Assembly (NCBI RefSeq): GCF_000430765.1
Contig: NZ_AUMQ01000016.1
Coordinates: 1-64,000, forward strand
Direction of reading: 5' to 3'
Origin: Peribacillus kribbensis DSM 17871
GTDB taxonomy: Bacteria; Bacillota; Bacilli; Bacillales; DSM-1321
DNA length: 64,000 bases
Of the stretch, positions 17,126 through 25,532 are shown in pieces. How positions within the stretch are numbered: the stretch's first letter is position 1; every line of letters begins with the position of its first letter. The notes beneath the pieces are model-generated. The model had not been told where the DNA came from, ran no database searches, and saw nothing but the letters and a program-made list of their open reading frames with translations. The translations under genes and the position numbers were made by a program.

Positions 17126-18304
17126 TCAATACACACGATGTAACAGCTCAAGCACTTCTGATTCGGAAGCTCTGCGCGGATTGAATTTCATCATCCCGCT
17201 TTGAAAGGAATCCCGTGCAATGTCAGCCAGTTTTTCTTCGGGGACATTCATATCTCTCAGCCGGGTTGGAAGACCAATGTCTTTAACCAGATCACCGACA
17301 GCGTGAGAAGCTTGTTCTGCCAGCTGCCTTTCATCCTCTGCCTTTACTCCCAGTATTTTAGCAATCTCAGCAGCCTGATCAGGACACTCGGACGAGTTAA
17401 ATTCCACCACATGCGGAAGCAATAAACCGATCGCGACTCCATGCGGAACATGACAATGGCCTGACAGCGCACTTCCAATGGCATGGGCCAGACCAAGAAA
17501 CCCATTGTTAAAAGCCATTCCAGCAAGCAGACTTCCATGAGACATTCCACACCTGGCCTCTTTATCTTCCCCGTTAGCTACCGATTGGCGAAGGTGGTTT
17601 CCTACTATGTTTATTGCCTCTAAAGACAGAGCTCTAGATGCAGATGTGGACCTCAATGAGAAATAGGATTCAATTCCGTGTGCCAGTGCATCGATCCCTG
17701 ATGCCGCTGTCATCTTCCGAGGTAATCTCATCGTAAGCTCAGGATCAACCAGCGCAATGGTAGGCGCCATATACTGGCTGGTAACGGTCACCTTCACATT
17801 TTTCACCCAGTCGGAATAGACTCCAAAAATGGTTACTTCACTTCCAGTTCCTGACGTAGTCGGTACAGCAATCAACGGAATCTGAGGTGCTTTACCGATC
17901 TTATCAACACCTGCAAAGTCGCCAATGCTTCCGCCATTACCCGCTACTACCCGGATTCCTTTTGCCGTATCGATGGCACTTCCACCGCCGACTGCCACGA
18001 TGCAGTCATACTTGCCTGAGTTAAAAGCCTCCGCACCCAGATCGATGGTCTCCAGGCTAGGGTCGGGCTCAACCTCTAAGTAGGTTTTAAAATGTATATC
18101 CGACGTTTGTAAGGATTGTTCTAATTTTTGCAGGAGCCCGGCAGATGCGACTCCCTTATCACTGACCAAGAACACATTCCCCACACCTAATTTCAGAAGC
18201 CTCTCTCCAAGAAGAGAAGCTTTGCCAAACCCGAATTCAATCAAGGTCGGGAGATGAAAGGAGAATTCAACATCTATTGCTTTAGATGTGCCGCTTACAC
18301 TCAT
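17126..18304 (-). CDS. Iron-containing (group III) alcohol dehydrogenase
   Basis: A 392-aa enzyme. NAD(P)-binding GGGSAIDTAKGI and PTTSGTGSEVT are present. The metal ligands are Asp/His in SGIDALAHGIES and His residues in LAHAIGSALSGHCHVPHG. It interconverts alcohols and aldehydes. It lies 15 bp after an aldehyde dehydrogenase, so the pair could take an alcohol to an acid. The ATG follows AAGGTGG. Confidence 0.93.
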   Translation of the reverse strand: MSVSGTSKAIDVEFSFHLPTLIEFGFGKASLLGERLLKLGVGNVFLVSDKGVASAGLLQKLEQSLQTSDIHFKTYLEVEPDPSLETIDLGAEAFNSGKYDCIVAVGGGSAIDTAKGIRVVAGNGGSIGDFAGVDKIGKAPQIPLIAVPTTSGTGSEVTIFGVYSDWVKNVKVTVTSQYMAPTIALVDPELTMRLPRKMTAASGIDALAHGIESYFSLRSTSASRALSLEAINIVGNHLRQSVANGEDKEARCGMSHGSLLAGMAFNNGFLGLAHAIGSALSGHCHVPHGVAIGLLLPHVVEFNSSECPDQAAEIAKILGVKAEDERQLAEQASHAVGDLVKDIGLPTRLRDMNVPEEKLADIARDSFQSGMMKFNPRRASESEVLELLHRVY

Positions 18305-18319
18305 ACTCTTCCACCTTTC

Positions 18320-19786
18320 TTAATCCGTTTCGATGTGAACATGTTTCGTTTCGCAATATTCCATCAGTCCATCTATCCCTCTGGTTCGCCCTAAACCACT
18401 TTGCTTGTAGCCGCCAAATTCAGCTTCCGGAAAATTTTTATTGTACGTATTGATCCAGACAGTACCCGCCTTAATCCCCCGGGACATTTTCACTGCCCGA
18501 TTCAAATCCGAGGTCCAGACACCTGCTGACAGCCCGAAGTCACTGTCATTCGCTATTTTCAGCGCTTCTTCATCTGACGAGAAAGTTTGGACCGCAAGGA
18601 CAGGGCCGAATATCTCCTCTTTTACGACTCGGGAATCAGCAGGAAGTCCATCTATGATCGTCGGGCTGAAGAAGTATCCCTTATCATAGTCCCCTCCGGT
18701 CAATCGATAACCGCCTGTTATGATTCTGCCCTCCTCTTTGCCAATTTCACAATACTTCTCTACGATTTCCAGCTGGCTTTTTGAAGAAAGCGGTCCCATA
18801 TCTGCACTTTCCAAAATCCCGTTTTCTACCCGGAGCCCTTCTGCATATTCCTTTAGCCGGGCTATTACTTCATCTTTGATCGATTCGTGTATTAACACTC
18901 TTGACCCAGCCATACAAATTTGTCCTGCGGAAATAAAAATAGACTTGCCAATGATCGGAATGGCTTTATCCAGATTTGCATCGGCAAATACAACATTTGG
19001 GGACTTGCCGCCAAGCTCGAGTGCAATTTTCTTAATGGTCTTTGCGCCCATTTCCATGATGGCTCTTCCAGTTGATGTATCCCCGGTAAAACTGATCATG
19101 TCAATTTTTTCGCTCATCGCCATTGCAGCCCCTATTGAGCTGCCAGGGCCTGTAATGATACTGGCAATCCCTTTTGGGAATTCAGGAACCTCATCGATCA
19201 ATTTAAAGATTTCCACCGATATGGATGGAGTCAAACTTGCAGGTTTTACAATCACGCCATTACCAGCTGCAAGCGCAGGTGCAAGTTCCCGCACCATTAA
19301 AAGAGCCGGCCAGTTCCAGGGTGAGATGATTCCCACAACCCCGATGGGTTCTTTCACGATGACTCCAAGATTATTGGGCTCCAGTTGAATGGATCGTCCA
19401 AAAACAGTACGGGCCGCACCGGCAAAATATTTTAAGGTATCAATACAGCTGGATATCTCGACCCGGGACTCTCGAATGGTTTTCCCCTGCTCCAATGTCA
19501 AAATTCGTGACAGTTCATCCATTTTCTCTGTCATTTTTTGAGCCAAACCAGTCAGGGCTTCATAGCGGCGCTTTGGATTGACGGACCAATCACTCGTAAC
19601 GTAATTTTGGTGCACAGAATCGATCGTTTCCCTCACATCGTGCAAGTTTGACTTTTGGGAATAGCTTACCAGCTCCCCCGTTGCAGGATTAAATGATTCA
19701 ATCCTCTCATGCGACGAAGATTCAACCCAATTTCCTCCTATATAGTTGTAATAAACGGGGGTTTTTTGATCTACCACAGCAGTCAT
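18320..19786 (-). CDS. NAD(P)-dependent aldehyde dehydrogenase
   Basis: A 488-aa member of the ALDH superfamily. SPWNWPALLMVRELAPALAAG, FTGDTSTGRAI, the general-base Glu in LELGGKSPN and the nucleophilic Cys in AGQICMAGSRV are all intact, as is the late EEIFGPVLAV motif. It oxidises an aldehyde to its acid. It precedes the Fe-ADH in the operon. A strong GGAGGAG ribosome site lies before the ATG. A second ALDH (46723-48246) occurs in the other cluster of this window. Confidence 0.95.
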   Translation of the reverse strand: MTAVVDQKTPVYYNYIGGNWVESSSHERIESFNPATGELVSYSQKSNLHDVRETIDSVHQNYVTSDWSVNPKRRYEALTGLAQKMTEKMDELSRILTLEQGKTIRESRVEISSCIDTLKYFAGAARTVFGRSIQLEPNNLGVIVKEPIGVVGIISPWNWPALLMVRELAPALAAGNGVIVKPASLTPSISVEIFKLIDEVPEFPKGIASIITGPGSSIGAAMAMSEKIDMISFTGDTSTGRAIMEMGAKTIKKIALELGGKSPNVVFADANLDKAIPIIGKSIFISAGQICMAGSRVLIHESIKDEVIARLKEYAEGLRVENGILESADMGPLSSKSQLEIVEKYCEIGKEEGRIITGGYRLTGGDYDKGYFFSPTIIDGLPADSRVVKEEIFGPVLAVQTFSSDEEALKIANDSDFGLSAGVWTSDLNRAVKMSRGIKAGTVWINTYNKNFPEAEFGGYKQSGLGRTRGIDGLMEYCETKHVHIETD

Positions 19787-19850
19787 TTTTCTCCTCCTCC
19801 TAACTGGACTCCATAAATACGAAAGGAATGGGTTTTATTCCTCTACATAG

Positions 19851-21194
19851 CTAATTTAAGTTACCCTTGGTTTCTTTAATGACAGCGCTTCCAATTAGAT
19901 AAAGCAGGAAAATACCGATAAAGAAATACATTAAAGTATGTGGAATATTTTTTACTGACCCACTTGCCAATGTTACAAAAGTAGGCATCATACCTCCCAC
20001 GGCAAACCCCATATTCCAGGAAATTCCCGTACCGGTTGATCGAATGGAAGTGGGAAAACGCTCATTTAGAAAAATCAGAACAGGAGCATAAGCAGCATTC
20101 CCAAGGAATACTACGCACATGGTGTAGAAATAAATGGAAGGAGTAGTTGCTGCATCAGCTAATGAAAGGTAGAAGAATGGTAGCCCGATGATATTTACTA
20201 CACCGATAGCAAGAAACGTCTTCTTTCTCCCGATTATTTCACTTAGATGTCCTACAAGAAGCGCAGAAATAATCGTTACAACGCTTGAAGCAATCAGGAT
20301 TCCTGACTTCGTACCCGGCGATACATCATTAATGATGGTCAGGAAGGTAGGTATAAAACCTGCTGTGAGATAATAACCGGTGCCACCGCCAATTACAATC
20401 ATCAAGTTTACCAATAAAACCTTAGAGTAGGTAGTGAACAAGGTCTTTACTGGCTTTTGTTCGATCGTATGACTCACAGCTTTACCTTTTTTCTCTTCCT
20501 GGAGCCCTTTCCATAGAGGTGACTCATCCAGGGTCCGGAAGACAAAGAGTCCAGCAATAGCTCCCAATATACCGGTGAAAAACATGACTCTCCATCCCCA
20601 TTCACTAAATGCCTCACCAGGAAAAAAAGATGAAACGACCGTGAATGCGATAGAAGCGAACAACGCGCCTAGACCTGCTCCTCCTCCGCCTATCAGGCCG
20701 GACATTAAACCTCTTAATTTAGGAGGGGCAGATTCAGTTCCAATCGTATGACTTGAGGCAACCACACCTCCAACAAATATTCCCTGGCAGAGGCGCAGAA
20801 CCAGGAAGATGATGGTCGCGAATACGCCAATTTGAGGTACAGTTGGCAATAGTCCAAAGACAGCGGTACTCACTCCGACACCGACTATGGCTACAGTCAT
20901 CGCTTTTTTTCTTCCATTTTTGTCTGCATAAGATCCAAAAATAGCTGATCCGAGCGGCCTCATGAGCAATGTAACAGCAAAGGAAGCATAAACGGCAGCA
21001 AGCGATAGGGTTGGGTTGCTGCTCGGAAAAAATAAAGATCCAATGGTAGGGGTTACATATAATAGAATGAAAAGATCATAAAGGTCAAAGGACCACCCTA
21101 AAAGTGATGCCATAGTCGCTGATACAAGTTGACGGTTATTGCCCTTTTGAATGGGCACGTTTGCTACAACCTCTGAATGGATCGAGTTGGACAT
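19851..21194 (-). CDS. MFS transporter, metabolite:H+ symporter (MHS) family
   Basis: A 447-aa permease with 12 predicted helices. Loop 2-3 carries GSYADKNGRKKAM, and the first helix has the MHS-type GWSFDLYDLFILL. The second half repeats the loop (GHLSEIIGRKKTF). MHS proteins import organic acids such as benzoate-like, dicarboxylic or shikimate-type substrates. Position between the CoA-ligase genes and the dehydrogenases suggests uptake of the pathway substrate. A G/C-rich hairpin at 21283-21303 separates it from the upstream hydratase gene. Confidence 0.9.
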   Translation of the reverse strand: MSNSIHSEVVANVPIQKGNNRQLVSATMASLLGWSFDLYDLFILLYVTPTIGSLFFPSSNPTLSLAAVYASFAVTLLMRPLGSAIFGSYADKNGRKKAMTVAIVGVGVSTAVFGLLPTVPQIGVFATIIFLVLRLCQGIFVGGVVASSHTIGTESAPPKLRGLMSGLIGGGGAGLGALFASIAFTVVSSFFPGEAFSEWGWRVMFFTGILGAIAGLFVFRTLDESPLWKGLQEEKKGKAVSHTIEQKPVKTLFTTYSKVLLVNLMIVIGGGTGYYLTAGFIPTFLTIINDVSPGTKSGILIASSVVTIISALLVGHLSEIIGRKKTFLAIGVVNIIGLPFFYLSLADAATTPSIYFYTMCVVFLGNAAYAPVLIFLNERFPTSIRSTGTGISWNMGFAVGGMMPTFVTLASGSVKNIPHTLMYFFIGIFLLYLIGSAVIKETKGNLN

Positions 21195-21282
21195 AAGTTC
21201 TTCCCTCCATACTTTTTTTTCAACGACCTAGAGACTAATGATGTTCTGTTAAAGCCCGTAACGGATAGTGTTTTATGATAAT

Positions 21283-21303
21283 CCCCCACAGGCAGCGTGG
21301 GGG
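21283..21303 (-). other. GC-rich hairpin between hydratase and transporter genes
   Basis: CCCCCAC/GTGGGGG with a 7-nt loop, just after the enoyl-CoA hydratase stop. No T tract follows on the minus strand, so it is more likely an mRNA-stability or processing hairpin than a full terminator. Confidence 0.5.
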
Positions 21304-21318
21304 GTATCTGTCAAGTAG

Positions 21319-22107
21319 TTATTTACCAATAAAGTGTGGTTTCCGCTTTTCGACGAATGCATCTACTCCCTCTTTAAAATCATGAGTACTTCTCAGCATT
21401 CCATATGCCCTGCCCTCGATTTCTAATCCAGTGCTGAGCGGACCTTCTTCTGCTGCGTTTAATACTTCTTTACAAACTCGTTGGGCCAATGGTGAAAATC
21501 TTATCAGCTCCTCCGCGAGCTTTTGAACTTCTGATTCCAGATCCTCCTTCGCAACGACTTTTGTCAGCAGTCCCCATTGATATCCCTCCTCAGCAGGAAT
21601 TCTTCTCGCTCTCATAATCATATCTTTGGCTCTCGTTAGTCCGACTGCTTTCGCCACGCGCTGAGTACCGCCGCTGCCTGGTATCATGCCTAGATTCATT
21701 TCTGGCAGACCCATAAGTGTGTCATCTGCAGCAATCCGGAAATCACATGCCATGGCGATTTCAAATCCAACTCCAAAGGTAAAGCCTTGAAGCTGAGCAA
21801 TAACGGGTTTAGGAGAACGTTCTGGTGCTGCCACATTTATTCGTAAACGGGATAGTTCTTCTGGATGAGTTTCCATGAATTGCGGGATACTGCCCCCGGC
21901 ACTGAAAGCTTTGTCTCCTTCCCCTTTAATAATGATAACCCTTACATTTTCATCCTTATTTAATTCATCGAAGATTTCCGAGAATTGTCCTCGGGCTGTC
22001 ATACTGATATAATTCATTTTTTCGGGACGATCGAATACAATGGTAGCGATTTGTTTCTCCCTGTCTTTTTCAACTCTGATATGGTCATATTTTGTTGTAA
22101 TTTCCAT
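21319..22107 (-). CDS. Enoyl-CoA hydratase/isomerase family protein
   Basis: A 262-aa crotonase-fold enzyme. The oxyanion-hole segments are KAFSAGGSIPQF and LQGFTFGVGFEIAMACD. A catalytic Glu lies in LPEMNLGMIPGSGGTQR. The second acidic position common in true hydratases is not obvious, so isomerase or ring-modifying roles remain open. It lies 18 bp after the CoA-ligase gene, so it presumably acts on the acyl-CoA formed by that enzyme. Confidence 0.9.
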   Translation of the reverse strand: MEITTKYDHIRVEKDREKQIATIVFDRPEKMNYISMTARGQFSEIFDELNKDENVRVIIIKGEGDKAFSAGGSIPQFMETHPEELSRLRINVAAPERSPKPVIAQLQGFTFGVGFEIAMACDFRIAADDTLMGLPEMNLGMIPGSGGTQRVAKAVGLTRAKDMIMRARRIPAEEGYQWGLLTKVVAKEDLESEVQKLAEELIRFSPLAQRVCKEVLNAAEEGPLSTGLEIEGRAYGMLRSTHDFKEGVDAFVEKRKPHFIGK

Positions 22108-22125
22108 TTAGAATTCCCCTTTCGC

Positions 22126-23685
22126 TTATCCTACGATTTGATTTTTATTAAAATATAACTCAAATTCTCCATCCCTTATCTTTCGACGAAGAATCTTACC
22201 AACTGGGCTTTTTGGAATCTGTTTTAAGAACACATAGTTCCGGGGCCTTTTAAAATTGGAAATACTTGGATCGCTTTTGCAATATTCATCCAGCTCCTGA
22301 ACAGTGATCGTTGGATCCGAGGGCACGATAAAGGCAGCTACGATTTGTCCCCAGCGGTCATCTTCTTCTCCGACAACGGCAACCTCTGAAACCTTAGGAT
22401 GTTTGGAAAGAACATCTTCTACCTCAAGCGGATGAATATTCTCTCCTCCTGAGATAATCATGTCATCCACTCTTCCGACCACATACAAATCCCCGTCATC
22501 ATCGATGACCCCGAGATCTCCCGTAAAATACCAGCCCTCACGTATGGCCTTTTGGGTCGCCTCTGGTTTATTCCAATATCCCTTAAACGCCTCATCCGAA
22601 TTGAGATTTATGATGATTTCCCCAATTTCCCCTTTACCGATCTTATGATGCGGCAGTGAATTCCCCCCGGCATCGGGTTTAACAAGCCGCACACATTGGT
22701 GCAGGCCGGGTTTCCCAGCACAGCCTGGTTTCTTTTCGACATAAGGACAAATGGTAAACGTATAGATTTCCGTGCTTCCATAATGATTGACGAACACTTT
22801 AGGCTTTAATAACTTCATGCATCTTTCCGTAAGCGCGGTCGTCATTGAAGCCCCGGCATACCCAATTTTCTCAAGCTTGTCTAAAGGATAGCTTTCAAAA
22901 TCATCATGGCTTAAGATGTCATGATAGAGAGTGGGAACCAGGTAAAGAGAGGTTATTTCTTCTTCGCTTAACAGTTCCAGAGCCTCCTTTGCATCGAAAT
23001 CGGGCAGCACTACGTATTTCCCATTCAAAAAGGCGACTGCAAGCAAGGAACGCATCCCCATCGTATGATATAAGGGCATGGTACCTAATGTGCTCTCCCC
23101 ATCGGTATATTGATTTTGAATGATATGGGCAATAGCGGCCGAGTATTCATTCTTATGGCTTCTTGGGACACCCTTTGGCAGGCCTGTTGTTCCTGAGGTA
23201 TAAAGCATCAGAGCGATGTCTTCATCATAAATCATTGGTTTCTTAAAGCTGCCTGGACTTCGATCCACCAGCTCTTCGTAATAAATATCAGCACCCTCTG
23301 CGCCGCCTAATCCTATTAAAATGGGATTTCCTTCTAAGGATGCATTCAGGACAGCATCCTGGCTGGAGACTTCGTAGACGACCGCTCTTGCTTCTGCATC
23401 GTTCACACAATACTCTACTTCTTTAGCCGATAGTCTATGATTGATAGGGGTGTACACAGCGCCGAGCTTTTGAATCGCCCAATATATCACGACGTTTTCA
23501 AGTCTGTTTTTTAAGACAATGATTACCCGATCTTGCTGTTTAATCCCCATTCGCTGCAGGGACGCCGCGACCTTTGTGATTTCATTATTGAGATGGTTAT
23601 ACGTGTATCTCTTTTGTCCTTCTACTAGAGCAAGCCGGTTTGGATGCCTTTCTACCACAAAATCAAACATGGTTGATAAGTTCAT
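22126..23685 (-). CDS. Acyl/aryl-CoA ligase (AMP-forming)
   Basis: A 519-aa ANL-superfamily ligase. The P-loop LYTSGTTGLPKG, NHYGSTEIY, GWYFTGDLG, VDDMIISGGENIHP and the C-terminal catalytic Lys in KSPVGKILRR are all present. It activates an organic acid with ATP and CoA. It follows the molybdenum hydroxylase FeS gene by 15 bp, so the acid may be a hydroxylation substrate or product, as in 4-hydroxybenzoyl-CoA pathways. Substrate specificity is not readable. Confidence 0.93.
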   Translation of the reverse strand: MNLSTMFDFVVERHPNRLALVEGQKRYTYNHLNNEITKVAASLQRMGIKQQDRVIIVLKNRLENVVIYWAIQKLGAVYTPINHRLSAKEVEYCVNDAEARAVVYEVSSQDAVLNASLEGNPILIGLGGAEGADIYYEELVDRSPGSFKKPMIYDEDIALMLYTSGTTGLPKGVPRSHKNEYSAAIAHIIQNQYTDGESTLGTMPLYHTMGMRSLLAVAFLNGKYVVLPDFDAKEALELLSEEEITSLYLVPTLYHDILSHDDFESYPLDKLEKIGYAGASMTTALTERCMKLLKPKVFVNHYGSTEIYTFTICPYVEKKPGCAGKPGLHQCVRLVKPDAGGNSLPHHKIGKGEIGEIIINLNSDEAFKGYWNKPEATQKAIREGWYFTGDLGVIDDDGDLYVVGRVDDMIISGGENIHPLEVEDVLSKHPKVSEVAVVGEEDDRWGQIVAAFIVPSDPTITVQELDEYCKSDPSISNFKRPRNYVFLKQIPKSPVGKILRRKIRDGEFELYFNKNQIVG

Positions 23686-23700
23686 AGATTCAACTCCCTT

Positions 23701-24183
23701 CTAAGAGATTGTCTCTTTATTTTCCTCAACGGTTTTTTGGATAGCTTTTAGAATTCCATCATAACCCGTGCACCTGCACAGATGTCCAGATAGCATTTCT
23801 TTCAATTCCCTGGTGGTTGGTTCAGGATGTTTCGATAGATAGTCAGTTGCAGACATGAGTATTCCCGGTGTGCAAAAACCACATTGCAATCCGTGGCACT
23901 CTTTAAAGTTCTTCTGCAGCGGCCCCAGCTCTCCATTTTGGCTAAGTCCTTCTACCGTCTCGATCTCAAGACCATCTGCCTGTACGGCAAACATTAAACA
24001 GCTTCGAACAGCCGCACCATCCACAATGACGGTGCAGGAACCGCATACACCATGCTCACACCCTACATGGGTCCCTGTAAGCCCACAGCCATCTCGGATG
24101 AAGTCACTTAAAAGGGTGCGTGATTCAACTCCTTCCACAACCGTTTTTCCATTGATCGTAAGTTTAACCTGGTGTACGCCCAT
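23701..24183 (-). CDS. Molybdenum hydroxylase, [2Fe-2S] subunit
   Basis: About 160 aa. The N-terminal plant-ferredoxin cluster uses Cys in GCEHGVCGSC plus a later Cys (RSC). The C-terminal cluster uses CGFCTPG and CRCTG. This is the CoxS/HcrC/XdhC-like small subunit of the xanthine dehydrogenase family. It passes electrons from the molybdenum site to FAD. A GTG at 24186 and an ATG at 24183 are both possible. AAGGAGG lies 8 bp before the ATG, which overlaps the FAD-subunit stop as TGATG. Confidence 0.95.
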   Translation of the reverse strand: MGVHQVKLTINGKTVVEGVESRTLLSDFIRDGCGLTGTHVGCEHGVCGSCTVIVDGAAVRSCLMFAVQADGLEIETVEGLSQNGELGPLQKNFKECHGLQCGFCTPGILMSATDYLSKHPEPTTRELKEMLSGHLCRCTGYDGILKAIQKTVEENKETIS

Positions 24184-25058
24184 CACATTGACCTCCTTGC
24201 CCGATTGTAAGCGGTTTGCAGGGTTCGTTTTGTCAATACGGTGGCGAGATGTCTTCGATATTCCGACGATGCATGAAGATCGGATTCTGGATCCACCGCT
24301 GATTTTACAATTTCCGCCACCTTATCCAGCAGCATTTCAGAAATCTTTTCTCCCGCCATGATTTGGTTTACCTCTTCCACTAAGAGGGGCACAGCTTCCA
24401 CACCACCCAGGGCAAGCCTGACTCTGCTTATTTTATCCTGGTCATCTAAGCACAGCTGACAGGCAGAAGCAACCAAAGCAAAATCACCGTGCCTGCGGGA
24501 TATTTCCTGAAAGGAATGACCGATCCTGCCTTCCCAGACTGGAATATGGACCTCCGTCAGAAGTTCAGTAGGCAGAAGGTCTGTCGTCAAATAGGTTACG
24601 AAGAAATCTTCCACCTTCACCTCTCTTGATTCGTCCTTAGAGGCGATCAGCACGGATCCGCCTGAAGCCATCAAAGAAAGGGGTATTTCTGCACTTGGAT
24701 CTGCATGAACGAGGCTCCCCCCAAAGGTGCCCCTGTTTCTCGTCTGAACATGACCGATGAAAGGGACAGCTTCACTCAAAAGGCCGCATTTTTCCTTTAT
24801 CTTTGCAGACGCTTCCACACGGCTTTGTCTCGTTAGAGTTCCAATTTTGATTTTTTCGTTATCCAGTTCGATAAAATCCAAATCGTTTAAATGATTGATA
24901 TCGATTAAACAATCAGGTGTGGAGAGCCGCATATTCATTATGGGAACCAGGCTCTGCCCCCCAGCGATGATTTTTCCGTCAAACCCGGATTCATCGAGCA
25001 GAGAAAGTGCAGATTCAACTGTTGTAGGACGGTAATAATCAAATTTTGCTGGTTTCAA
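24183..25058 (-). CDS. Molybdenum hydroxylase, FAD-binding subunit
   Basis: A 291-aa CoxM/HcrB-type flavoprotein subunit. FAD contacts are seen in IIAGGQSLVPIMNMRL and in TRNRGTFGGSLVHADPSAE. The C-terminal CO-dehydrogenase flavoprotein domain is full length. It transfers electrons between the FeS clusters and the external acceptor. The 4-hydroxybenzoyl-CoA reductase type carries an extra 4Fe-4S insertion in this subunit; none is seen here. Confidence 0.93.
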   Translation of the reverse strand: MKPAKFDYYRPTTVESALSLLDESGFDGKIIAGGQSLVPIMNMRLSTPDCLIDINHLNDLDFIELDNEKIKIGTLTRQSRVEASAKIKEKCGLLSEAVPFIGHVQTRNRGTFGGSLVHADPSAEIPLSLMASGGSVLIASKDESREVKVEDFFVTYLTTDLLPTELLTEVHIPVWEGRIGHSFQEISRRHGDFALVASACQLCLDDQDKISRVRLALGGVEAVPLLVEEVNQIMAGEKISEMLLDKVAEIVKSAVDPESDLHASSEYRRHLATVLTKRTLQTAYNRARRSM

Positions 25059-25078
25059 GTAGAATCCTCCCTTCTCGC

Positions 25079-25528
25079 TTACGCTTCAATTCGCTTTAAC
25101 TCTCTGGCCAGTTTTTTGAAAAAGTCCTGAATGATTAATTTGGCCACTCCACCCAGCATACGCTGGCCAATCATGGCTACCTTTCCACCAACTTCTGCCT
25201 CATACGAATAGGCAAGCTCAGTTGAGGATTCATCAATAGGGGTAAGATCGATAATCCCGGTCGCTTCCACATTACCAGGCCCGCCTTCGCCTTTGACGAT
25301 AAGCTTGTAATGCTTAGGTTCCTCAAGATCCGCAATCTCAATCGTAGATTCATATTTTCCTTTCACGGCTGCAATCCCTATCGAAAGCTCGGCATTATAG
25401 GTATTTTCCGAAACTAATACGAGCTTCTTACAGCCCATTATGCATTTTTCTAAGACATGCGGGTCGAGTAATATTTCCCATGACTTTTCAATTCCCGCAT
25501 CTAATTTTAATGTTCCTTGTCCATTCAT
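25079..25528 (-). CDS. CoxG-like SRPBCC protein
   Basis: A 149-aa CO-dehydrogenase subunit G (CoxG)-family protein of the SRPBCC fold (MNGQGTLKLDAGIEKSWEIL, PHVLEKCIMGCK, LAYSYEAEVGGKVAMIGQRM). CoxG-type proteins are linked to membrane anchoring or quinone delivery for molybdenum hydroxylases. It sits between the large and FAD subunit genes, 4 bp after the large-subunit stop, and is clearly co-expressed. Confidence 0.9.
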   Translation of the reverse strand: MNGQGTLKLDAGIEKSWEILLDPHVLEKCIMGCKKLVLVSENTYNAELSIGIAAVKGKYESTIEIADLEEPKHYKLIVKGEGGPGNVEATGIIDLTPIDESSTELAYSYEAEVGGKVAMIGQRMLGGVAKLIIQDFFKKLARELKRIEA

Positions 25529-25532
25529 ATCC

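Noticed and set aside
18720-19388. 222-codon plus-strand frame
   Set aside because: It is antisense to a complete aldehyde dehydrogenase and has no ribosome site.
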